A stretch of 37,625 nt of DNA from Hydrogenophaga sp. (GTDB lineage: Bacteria > Pseudomonadota > Gammaproteobacteria > Burkholderiales > Burkholderiaceae_C), in NCBI RefSeq assembly GCF_018780075.1, contig NZ_JADMKB010000026.1, forward strand, positions 1 through 37,625, given 5' to 3'. The translations under genes and the position numbers were made by a program. How positions within the stretch are numbered: position 1 is the first letter of the stretch; each line of letters starts with the position of its first letter. The notes below the pieces were generated by a model that did not search any database, was not told the origin of the DNA, and was given only the letters and a program-made list of their open reading frames with translations. This document shows, one piece after another, positions 31,181 to 37,625 of the stretch.

Positions 31181-32239
31181 ATGGCCACGCGCCGCATCGG
31201 GAGGCTGTTCTGGAAGCTGCTCTTAGCGCTCTGGCTGAGCATGGTGCTCTCGTTCGCAGGCACGATTGCCTACCTCATGCTCGTCGGGCGCCTCCCGCCG
31301 CAGGATGAGGTCACCTCTTTCGGCTTTGTTCCCCTTGTGCCTTTGATATCGGCCATGGTGGCTGTTCTCATCATCGGCCCGGCGCTGGCCTGGTACCTGT
31401 CTCGCCCATTGCGACATTTGCGCTGGGGCTTGCGAAGAGCCGCAGAGGGCCGTTTCGACACGCGCGTAGAGCCACTGATGCACGGGCGGCGTGACGAGAT
31501 CGCTGATTTGGCGAAGGAGTTCGATCACATGGCGTCACAGCTGCAGCAGGCGACCGAGTCGCACCAGGTGTTGTTGCACGACATTTCCCACGAGCTGCGC
31601 TCCCCGCTTTCGCGGTTGCAGGCAGCCATAGGATTGCTGCGTCAAGACCCCACCCAAACAGAAGCCATGGTCGACCGCATCCAGCGAGAAAGCGAACGGC
31701 TCGACGCCCTGATCGAGGAACTGCTCACGTTGCACCGCCTGGAGGCGTCAAGCGGCTTGGCGCGGGAACGGGTGGACGTGATCGAGCTCCTGCATGCCAT
31801 CGCCGAAGACGCCGACTTTGAGGCACGGTCGCAGTTGGCACGGCAGGTTCGCATCGACGCGCCGGGGCAGTTTGTTGCACAAGTCAATGGTGAACTGCTC
31901 TACCGCGCCTTTGAAAACGTGATTCGCAACGCGGTGAAATACACCGCGCCTGGCACGGCGGTCGAGATTTTCGCTAGGGTCAGCCCAGAGGATGGTCAGC
32001 TCGTGACCACAGTTCAGGACCGCGGGCCCGGTGTGCCCGAGGCGATGTTGAAGAACATCTTCGAGCCCTTCACCCGCATTGAAGGAAGTGAGTCTGTGCG
32101 CGGCGTGGGTCTGGGTCTGGCCATCGCGCTGCGTGCAACAAAGCTGCACGGTGGCCGCATTGAAGCAAGCCTGCGCGACGGTGGAGGTTTGGTCATGACA
32201 CTGTGGTTGCCGGCGATGCCAGATGCGGTGGACCACTGA
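31181..32239 (+). CDS. Sensor histidine kinase with very short periplasmic loop
   Basis: 352 residues. Two transmembrane segments (about 11-35 and 48-73) are joined by only a dozen residues (GRLPPQDEVTSF). HAMP domain residues follow, then the dimerisation/phosphoacceptor helix with His137 in HDISHELRSPLSRLQ. The ATPase domain has the N-box NVIRNAVKYTAPG, G1 DRGPGVPE and G2 RGVGLGLAIA. The short loop argues against direct ligand binding in the periplasm; the signal is likely sensed in the membrane or through a partner. CpxA-type kinases have a much larger periplasmic domain, so the CpxA resemblance is limited to the cytoplasmic part. Confidence 0.93.
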   Translation: MATRRIGRLFWKLLLALWLSMVLSFAGTIAYLMLVGRLPPQDEVTSFGFVPLVPLISAMVAVLIIGPALAWYLSRPLRHLRWGLRRAAEGRFDTRVEPLMHGRRDEIADLAKEFDHMASQLQQATESHQVLLHDISHELRSPLSRLQAAIGLLRQDPTQTEAMVDRIQRESERLDALIEELLTLHRLEASSGLARERVDVIELLHAIAEDADFEARSQLARQVRIDAPGQFVAQVNGELLYRAFENVIRNAVKYTAPGTAVEIFARVSPEDGQLVTTVQDRGPGVPEAMLKNIFEPFTRIEGSESVRGVGLGLAIALRATKLHGGRIEASLRDGGGLVMTLWLPAMPDAVDH

Positions 32240-32293
32240 AATGAGGCCTCCCCCTACCCATGAAAAATGGCGCCCTTGGCCCTCTTGAAATAG

Positions 32294-32314
32294 CGAGAAG
32301 GGGCATGCTTCTCG
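32294..32314 (+). terminator. Hairpin after the two-component operon (possible terminator, no T-run)
   Basis: CGAGAAG pairs with CTTCTCG across a 7-base GGGCATG loop, 55 bases after the kinase stop. Flanking GCCCTC and GAGGGC could extend the structure. There is no following run of T, so termination is uncertain. Confidence 0.35.
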
Positions 32315-32326
32315 AGGGCACACCCA

Positions 32327-32983
32327 GTGAACGCACGCTCCCGCAGGCGCCCAGCAGGCCCTGACAACTCGACTCCAACAGCCAAGCTGGCCGACGCCGT
32401 CGCCCGTCTCGGCGGTCGCGCACAAGCCGTGCCAATGGACCTGGGCGACGCCGCAGCGGCGCAAGCGATCTTCGAGCAGATCGGTGCCGACGACCACTTC
32501 GTGTCCACCGCAGCCGACCTCACCTATGGCCCGCTCGCGACGGTGGAGCGCCCAGCCATCGAGCGCATGCTCGCCGGCAAGTTCTGGGGCCCTGTGAATC
32601 TGGTGCAGTTCGGTGTGCAGAACCTGCGTGCCAGTGGATCGATCCTGTTGTTCTCCGGTCTGGCCGCTGACCGGCCCGCTGCGGGGAGTGTCGGCCTTGA
32701 ATGGGCCTTGAATGCGGGTGTTGAAGGACTGGTGCGTGCCCTGGCGGTGGAGCTGGCCCCCGTGCGGGTGAATGGCATTTCACCAGGTGTGGTGGAGACC
32801 GAGGGCTGGGCCTTCATGGACGAAGGCAGCCGCAAGGGCTTTTTTTCCGACCTGGCCACGAAGCTGCTGGCCCGCCGGATCGGTACACCGCGCGACTTGG
32901 CCGAAGCCGCGCTGTTCGCACTCACCAATCGCTACCCGACCGGAGGGGTTGTGCATGTCCATGGCGGTGGCAGCCTCAGTTGA
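32327..32983 (+). pseudogene. 5'-truncated short-chain dehydrogenase/reductase
   Basis: The readable part matches the middle and end of an SDR: AVARLGGRAQAVPMDLGD, NLVQFGVQNLRASGSILLFSG, VEGLVRALAVELAPVRVNGISPGVVET and the C-terminal TGGVVHVHGGGSLS. The N-terminal TGxxxGIG coenzyme loop is missing; the frame begins at a GTG with an arginine-rich, unrelated-looking run. The usual catalytic Tyr-x-x-x-Lys reads Glu-Trp-Ala-Leu-Asn. Some SDR subfamilies naturally lack these residues, so that alone does not prove decay, but the missing nucleotide-binding half does point to a broken gene. It could also be an annotated short CDS. Confidence 0.65.
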
Positions 32984-33088
32984 CTGGGGTCTGGTGATTT
33001 TGAGTTTGAATTCCCGCCCCGTCACCGGCTCTCGTGAAATTCCGCTTCCGGCTGGAAGCGACTATCGGCGCCAGCAGGGTCACGGTCG

Positions 33089-33792
33089 GCAAACCACCGC
33101 AGCTACGGCTACCGCGGGCTGCAGGCTTCGCTGACCAGGCAGTGCGTCACCATCTCTGAGAAGGTGGTTCAGCGATTGATGTAGCAAGAGAGCTTGCTCG
33201 CTCCCAAGCCAAAGCGTCGACGGTACGGGCCCTATCTGGGCGAGATCAGTCCAGCGCCCGAGAACCTCATCCATCGCGACTTCAAGGCAGCGGCCCCGAA
33301 CGAGAAGTGGCTCACCGACATCACAGAGTTCCAGATCCCGGCCGGCAAGGTGTACCTGTCGCCCATCATCGACTGCTTCGATGGCTTGGTCGTCAGCTGG
33401 ACCATCGGGACGCGCCTTGACGCTGAACTCGTCAACACGATGCTCGATGCAGCCGTCGAGACGGTGGCCCAAAGCAACGATCGGCCAGTTGTTCACTCTG
33501 ATCGTGGAGCCCATTACCGCTGGCCCGGCTGGCTATCGAGGATCAGTGACGCGAACCTGTTTCGCTCGATGTCGCGCAAGGGGAGCTCGCCCGACAACGC
33601 TGCATGCGAAGGATTCTTCGGCCGAATGAAACGGAACTGTTCTATCCTCGGAATTGGCAGGCCACGACCATTGAGCAGTTCATTGAAGCCGTGGACTCCT
33701 ACATCCGCTGGTGCAACAAGAAGCGGATCAAGATCCCCCTTGGCTCTCTCAGCCCCATCGGGTATCGAGAGAGTCTTGGGCTTACGGCATAA
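33089..33792 (+). pseudogene. IS3-family (IS150-like) transposase orfB remnant
   Basis: Reading starts mid-protein at NHRSYGYRGLQASLTRQ and meets an in-frame TAG at 33182-33184, where relatives have a lysine codon. The integrase core continues from SLLAPKPKRRRYGPYLGEISPAPENLI through WLTDITEFQIPAGKVYLSP, HSDRGAHYRWP and SMSRKGSSPDNAACEGFFGRMK, holding the DDE aspartates and glutamate. Near 33630 the frame shifts and finishes as ELFYPRNWQATTIEQFIEA and SLGSLSPIGYRESLGL. It is 5'-truncated, nonsense-interrupted and frameshifted. No intact terminal inverted repeats were recognised. Confidence 0.85.
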
Positions 33793-33940
33793 AACCAGTC
33801 CAAGTATTTGTCCGCATCCCCCCGGGGTCAAGATTGCGTGGAATTCAACAGATTTCTTCATGTAGAGACTCCGTCTGGGGGAATTCTCTACTTCCGGGTG
33901 GTTCAGGTTTTCAAGGGACCTTCAAAAACGGGATCACCCT

Positions 33941-34250
33941 TCAGAACTTGAGCACTCCGCCTGCTGCTTCACGGACGCGCTCGGCAGAGCGCTTCGCGCG
34001 GCCCACGACACTGCTCATGTCATAGGCGGTCAGACGTCCGTTCCGCTTGAGAATTCGGCCATCACAAATCACCGTATCGACGTTGGCCGCGGTTCCGCTC
34101 TGCACGATCGCTGTCTCAATGTTGCCAACCGGCGCCATGTTTACGTCGTTGGCACGCACGAGGATCAAGTCGGCACGCTTGCCTTCGGTGATCGACCCGA
34201 TCACGTCTGGAAGACTCCGATGTAGCCAGGACCGTGAATTGAGGGCGCGA
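33941..34250 (-). pseudogene. C-terminal remnant of an amidohydrolase (chlorohydrolase/deaminase type)
   Basis: The minus strand encodes the typical tail of metal-dependent amidohydrolases: IGSITEGKRADLILVRANDVNM, then ANVDTVICDGRILKRNGRL, ending in an Ala/Arg-rich helix. Only about 90 codons survive; the metal-binding HxH region is gone. The 278 bases beyond it (34251-34528) contain no recognisable gene. It is decayed cargo or a deletion scar next to the IS3 remnant. Confidence 0.65.
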
Positions 34251-34528
34251 CAACCAACTGCTGCAGTCGCTGCAAAGCCGCACTTGAAAACTCGAAGATC
34301 GCGTCAAGGCGGCCGGTGACCTGGCTCGCCTGAATTTCGGCTGCTGCGGGCATCTGTCATTCGAGGATGGAAGGGTCGAACGACCGCGGCACCGCCGTCA
34401 TCAGCCATCCAACACGTCCCAGCCCAGAGTAGAAGCTTCTTGCCGAACTGCCCAACAACTGAAATAGAGATAAACCTGCCGAAGAACAAGTTGAACTTGG
34501 TTTTCAGGGCATCTTGGAGCCAGAACGA

Positions 34529-35293
34529 CTACCAGGCGGTGGCGATCAGGCTGGCGCCGGCCATCAGCAGCAGGCCGGCAGCGACACGGGAAATCGCCAC
34601 CGAAGAGAGCTTGAGCGGGTACCGCCGGTTGCCGCGCGTGACCAGGAACACCAGGGGCACGGCCATGAGGGCATAAACGAGCGATGCCGGCGTGAACTGC
34701 CCCGAGACCAGCACGATGCCCAGCCGCACCAGCTGGCTCAGGCCGAACATCACCAGCAGCGCCTGGCGGATCACCGGCAGGCTCAGGGGCTGGCGGTAGA
34801 GCTTGTAGACCAGCGGCGGCCCCGCGGTGGAGAACATGCCCCCCATCAGGCCGGCGAGCAGACCGGTGAGTGCGAACGAACCGGGGGCATCGATCTCGGC
34901 TTTGGGTGCGAACCGCACCACCAGCAAGGCGGCCGACCCGATCACCGACACGCCCAGCGCCATCTTGAGCAGGTACAACGCGCTGTCACTGAGCCAGAAC
35001 AACAGCGCCAGCCCCGCCGCCACCCCCACCAGGCTGGGCCAGATCGCGGGGCGGATCACCCGCCAGTCGTCGGTGAGCGGGTATTCGCGGAAGTGGATGA
35101 CGGTCTGGCTCAGGGTGATGAGGGTCACGGCGTTGGCCGCGACCCCCACCGGGATCAGGTCGAACACACCGACCAGCGCCAGGAAGATCAGGCCGAAGGC
35201 AAAACCGGTCAGGGTCTGCACGTAGGACGCCAGGGTGATGCACAGCAACACACCGAGGGTGCCCCAGAGCGGCAGGGTAGCCAGCGTCGTCAT
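34529..35293 (-). CDS. TauE/SafE-family permease (putative sulfite exporter)
   Basis: 254 residues, largely hydrophobic with about eight transmembrane segments in two halves. The family signature appears as TGFAFGLIFLALVGVFDLIPVGVAANAV early and GLLAGLMGGMFSTAGPPLVYKLYRQ in the second half. TauE/SafE proteins move sulfite, sulfoacetate or related anions. Its place after xsc, pta and another exporter on the same strand fits removal of the sulfite released by Xsc. Start at 35293; the ribosome site is weak (AAGG at distance). A 20-base palindrome lies in the gap from the upstream gene. Confidence 0.88.
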   Translation of the reverse strand: MTTLATLPLWGTLGVLLCITLASYVQTLTGFAFGLIFLALVGVFDLIPVGVAANAVTLITLSQTVIHFREYPLTDDWRVIRPAIWPSLVGVAAGLALLFWLSDSALYLLKMALGVSVIGSAALLVVRFAPKAEIDAPGSFALTGLLAGLMGGMFSTAGPPLVYKLYRQPLSLPVIRQALLVMFGLSQLVRLGIVLVSGQFTPASLVYALMAVPLVFLVTRGNRRYPLKLSSVAISRVAAGLLLMAGASLIATAW

Positions 35294-35339
35294 GGTGAAG
35301 CCAAGCCTTCAAACGAAGCCCTTGCCGCGGGTCGGAGCA

Positions 35340-35359
35340 CCCGACCCCGCGGGGTCGGG
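35340..35359. repeat. Perfect 20-base palindrome between two exporter genes
   Basis: CCCGACCCCGCGGGGTCGGG is its own reverse complement. It sits just after the stop of the PSE-family permease and before the TauE gene. In RNA it forms a strong GC stem. Without a T-run it may act as a partial terminator or stability element, lowering TauE expression relative to pta. Confidence 0.55.
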
Positions 35360-35366
35360 CGGGTGG

Positions 35367-36428
35367 TCAGAAAAGTCCGTGCTGGCGCGCGAACAGGGCG
35401 ACCAGCACAAAGGCCGCCATCCACACCGTTTCTACCAGCAACAAGGTGAAGGGCCGCCAGCCGGCTTCGGCCAGTTGCTGGAACGAGGTCTTGATGCCCA
35501 GGGCCGCAATCGCCACCACCAGGCACAGGCGGGAGAAATCGCTCAACGCCGTGCCCACCGCGGACGGCACAAAACCCAGCGAGTTGACGGCCACCAGGAT
35601 CACGAAGACCCAGAGAAACCAGGGCACCAGCGGCTGCTTGGCGGTGACGGCCTTCCCACCGTTGGCGGCGATCTCGCGTTCGGCCTGCTCGCGTTCGCTC
35701 TTGAACATGGCAGAGACCGCCACCACCACCACCGCCAGCATGGAGACGCGGAACAGCTTGACGATGGTCGCGTAGTCGCCGGTCGGGTGGTCGATCATGT
35801 AGCCCGCGCCGACCACCTGCGCCACGTCGTGGATGGTGCCGCCCAGGAACAGGCCGGCCAGTTCCGGCGGCAGGTGCAGGGCGCGCGCGATCAGCGGGTA
35901 GGCCACCATGGCCACCGTGGACAGCACCGTGACCGTGACCACCACCATCAGGGTGAAGCGTTCGCTCTCCTTGGTGCGCGGCAGCACCGACGAGATCGCC
36001 AGCGCGGCCGAGGCGCCGCAGATCGCCACCGCCCCGCCGGACAGCGTGCCCTGGGCGCGGTTGAGCCCCAGCCGCTTGCCCAGGAAGTAGCCGACCAGCA
36101 GGGTCGTGACGACGGCGACCACCACGATCGCCGCGGTCGTCCAGCCCAGCCCCGCGATCTGCGAGGCGGTGATGCGCGCGCCCAGCAGGCCCACGCCCAG
36201 GCGCAACACGTTGCGCGAGCAGAACTCGATCCCCGGCTTGGCTTTCGGGTCGGCGCTGAGGTAGTGGAAGGCCACGCCGAAGAACAGCGCGTAGAGCAGT
36301 TGCGGCCCCCCGTGCAGGGTGGAGACCAAGGTGGCCGCCATCGCCACCACCCCGGCCAGCAGCGTGCCGGGCAGCACGTGCATGACGAACTTCGCGGGCT
36401 GCAGCCGGTCGAGGGCGATCGCGCTCAT
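35367..36428 (-). CDS. YeiH/PSE-family permease (putative sulfate/sulfite exporter)
   Basis: 353 residues with about ten hydrophobic segments. Characteristic stretches are RNVLRLGVGLLGARIT, LGKRLGLNRAQGTLSGGAVAICGASAALAISSVL, and GLFLGGTIHDVAQVVGAGYMI. The family (UPF0324/Cons_hypoth698, 'putative sulfate exporter') often accompanies taurine and sulfoacetaldehyde genes. The start at 36428 overlaps the end of pta by 4 bases, so translation is coupled. Longer upstream readings in this frame run through pta and are not real. Together with the TauE-type protein it gives this locus two possible sulfite exits. Confidence 0.9.
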   Translation of the reverse strand: MSAIALDRLQPAKFVMHVLPGTLLAGVVAMAATLVSTLHGGPQLLYALFFGVAFHYLSADPKAKPGIEFCSRNVLRLGVGLLGARITASQIAGLGWTTAAIVVVAVVTTLLVGYFLGKRLGLNRAQGTLSGGAVAICGASAALAISSVLPRTKESERFTLMVVVTVTVLSTVAMVAYPLIARALHLPPELAGLFLGGTIHDVAQVVGAGYMIDHPTGDYATIVKLFRVSMLAVVVVAVSAMFKSEREQAEREIAANGGKAVTAKQPLVPWFLWVFVILVAVNSLGFVPSAVGTALSDFSRLCLVVAIAALGIKTSFQQLAEAGWRPFTLLLVETVWMAAFVLVALFARQHGLF

Positions 36429-37405
36429 GCGGACGCTCCCTGGCGGGCCACCAGCACCGCGAGCGCACACGAGGTGATGCGTGCGGTGATCGAGTCGGAG
36501 CGGCTGGTCAGGATGACCGGCACCTTCATGCCCAGCACCAGGCCCGCGCACTCGGCGCCGGCCATGTAGACCAGCTGCTTGTAGATCATGTTGCCGGCCT
36601 CCAGGTTGGGCAGCAGCAGGATGTCGGGCCGGCCGGCGACTTCGGACACGATGCCCTTGTTGAGCGCCGAAACGCTGGAGATCGCGTTGTCGTAGGCCAG
36701 CGGACCGTCGAGCACGGCGCCGGTGATCTGGCCACGGTCGGCCATCTTGCACAGGGCCGCCGCGTCCAGCGTGCTGGCGATGGCGGGGTTGATGTTCTCC
36801 ACCGCCGACAGGATGGCCAGGCGGGGATTTGCGATGCCGATGGCGTGCGCGAAGTGGATCGCGTTCTGGGCGATGTCGCGTTTTTCCATCAGGCCGGGTT
36901 CGATGTTGACGACACAGTCGGTCAGCACCAGCGGCCGCGCCACACCGGGCACGTCGAGCACGAAGGCGTGGCTGGCGCGGGAGCTGCCGCGCAGCCCGGC
37001 GTCTCGCGCCACGGCGGCGCCCAGCAGCTCGTCGGTGTGCAGGCTGCCCTTCATCAGGGCGGCGGCCGTGCCGTCGCGGCACAGGGTGGCGGCGCGTGCG
37101 GCGGCGGCGCGCGGGTCGTCGGCCGTCTCGACCACTTCGCAGCCGGACAGGTCGAGCCCGCCCAGCAGGGCGGCCGCATCCATGCGCTCACGCGGGCCGA
37201 CCAGGATCGGCACGATCAGGCCGGCACGAGCGGCCTCGATGGCCGCGCCCAGCGAAGCGGCGTCACAGGGGTAGGCGATGGCCACGCGCATCGGGCCCAG
37301 GACCCGGGCGGCGTCGACCAGCGACTTCAAATGGGGGTGTGCAGGCGCGTTCACGGCCTGCGCCGGTGCGGTCTCGGGCACCGGCGACATCACGGGAGCA
37401 GCCAT
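36425..37405 (-). CDS. pta: Phosphate acetyltransferase
   Basis: 326 residues from the ATG at 37405, preceded by GGAGG; an upstream start at 37453 is less likely. The PTA_PTB fold is evident: GPMRVAIAYPCDAASLGAAIEAA, VPILVGPRERM, AALMKGSLHTDELL, FVLDVPG, LTDCVVNIEPG, and PDILLLPNLEAGNMIYKQLVYMAGAECAGLVLG. This short form lacks the N-terminal DRTGG domain. It converts acetyl phosphate, the product of Xsc, to acetyl-CoA. The xsc stop lies 89 bases upstream, so the genes probably share a transcript. Confidence 0.92.
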   Translation of the reverse strand: MAAPVMSPVPETAPAQAVNAPAHPHLKSLVDAARVLGPMRVAIAYPCDAASLGAAIEAARAGLIVPILVGPRERMDAAALLGGLDLSGCEVVETADDPRAAAARAATLCRDGTAAALMKGSLHTDELLGAAVARDAGLRGSSRASHAFVLDVPGVARPLVLTDCVVNIEPGLMEKRDIAQNAIHFAHAIGIANPRLAILSAVENINPAIASTLDAAALCKMADRGQITGAVLDGPLAYDNAISSVSALNKGIVSEVAGRPDILLLPNLEAGNMIYKQLVYMAGAECAGLVLGMKVPVILTSRSDSITARITSCALAVLVARQGASA

Positions 37406-37493
37406 GTGGCCTCCGCTTTCAAGGGGAAAAGGGGCACCGGTACCGCGCCGCACGGGCGCTGCGCAGTACCGGGGAGCTCAGGGACTCAGTCGA

Positions 37494-37625
37494 TCAGACG
37501 TAGTCCTTGTACTTTTCGAGGAAGCGCACCGGCTTGGCCAGCGCGTCGCGGCGGAACGGGTCGCCCAGTTCGCGGGTGCACATGATCTCGATGACGCAGG
37601 TCTTGCCTTCGTTCATCTGCATGTC
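37494..37625 (-). CDS. xsc: Sulfoacetaldehyde acetyltransferase, C-terminal fragment (runs off right edge)
   Basis: Only the last 43 codons are present. The sequence CVIEIMCTRELGDPFRRDAL, then KPVRFLEKYKDYV and the stop, matches the well-conserved C-terminus of Xsc. Xsc is a thiamine-diphosphate enzyme that converts sulfoacetaldehyde and phosphate to acetyl phosphate and sulfite, in taurine, isethionate and sulfoacetate breakdown. The neighbours pta and two exporters make the assignment secure despite the truncation. Confidence 0.92.
   Translation of the reverse strand, partial: DMQMNEGKTCVIEIMCTRELGDPFRRDALAKPVRFLEKYKDYV

Noticed and set aside
34304..34489. Small minus-strand frame between the amidohydrolase remnant and the TauE gene
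   Set aside because: No similarity to any family I know, no ribosome site, and it lies in degenerate DNA.
36429..37082. Upstream extension of the PSE-family permease frame
   Set aside because: It is the antiparallel-composition, Arg-rich alternative frame of pta; the ATG at 36428 overlaps the pta stop in the usual coupled way.

Overview
The window reads as a chromosomal accessory region of a GC-rich beta-proteobacterium, most likely Burkholderiales and probably Comamonadaceae. The grounds are high GC throughout, two orphan Bug-type solute receptors, a sigma54/AcoR-type regulator, and an Xsc-Pta sulfonate module of the kind common there. No rRNA, tRNA, CRISPR array or intact insertion sequence was seen.

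Region A (1-9432) is a sigma54-controlled catabolic operon. A lipoyl synthase gene (lipA) leaves the window at the left edge. Facing away from it, behind palindromic activator sites and a -24/-12 promoter, are a thiamine-dependent 2-oxoacid/diketone dehydrogenase E1 alpha and E1 beta, a free-standing lipoyl carrier, a free-standing E2 catalytic domain, a LipM/LplA-type lipoyl-assembly transferase, a Tat-signal small subunit plus GMC flavoprotein, a YbfF-type hydrolase, and an AcoR-like enhancer-binding protein. As a set this matches what is known of anaerobic resorcinol degradation in Azoarcus (Aromatoleum) anaerobius, where a membrane-associated hydroxyhydroquinone dehydrogenase makes 2-hydroxybenzoquinone and a PDH-like complex cleaves the ring. 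No E3 gene is present.

Region B (9433-24491) begins with a deleted IS630-type transposase and a pirin. It then holds a nine-gene minus-strand array divergent from a GntR/FCD regulator: extradiol dioxygenase, FAH-family enzyme, a molybdopterin subunit resembling pyrogallol-phloroglucinol transhydroxylase/resorcinol hydroxylase, its Fe-S beta subunit, two Bug receptors, an aldehyde dehydrogenase, an acetoacetate-decarboxylase-like protein and a RutE-like nitroreductase. An MFS transporter follows the regulator. A and B together look like a polyhydroxybenzene pathway that mixes oxygen-independent chemistry (Mo hydroxylation, quinone cleavage) with an oxygen-dependent ring-cleavage enzyme.

Region C (24666-32239) is an RND tripartite efflux operon (pump, adaptor, NodT-type outer-membrane factor, overlapping by 4 bases each) divergent from an OmpR-type regulator and a histidine kinase with almost no periplasmic loop.

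Region D (32240-34528) is a graveyard: a 5'-truncated SDR gene, a broken IS3-family transposase and the tail of an amidohydrolase.

Region E (34529-37625) is the end of a sulfoacetaldehyde pathway: the C-terminus of xsc, then pta, a PSE/YeiH-family permease and a TauE/SafE permease, the last two being likely sulfite exporters.
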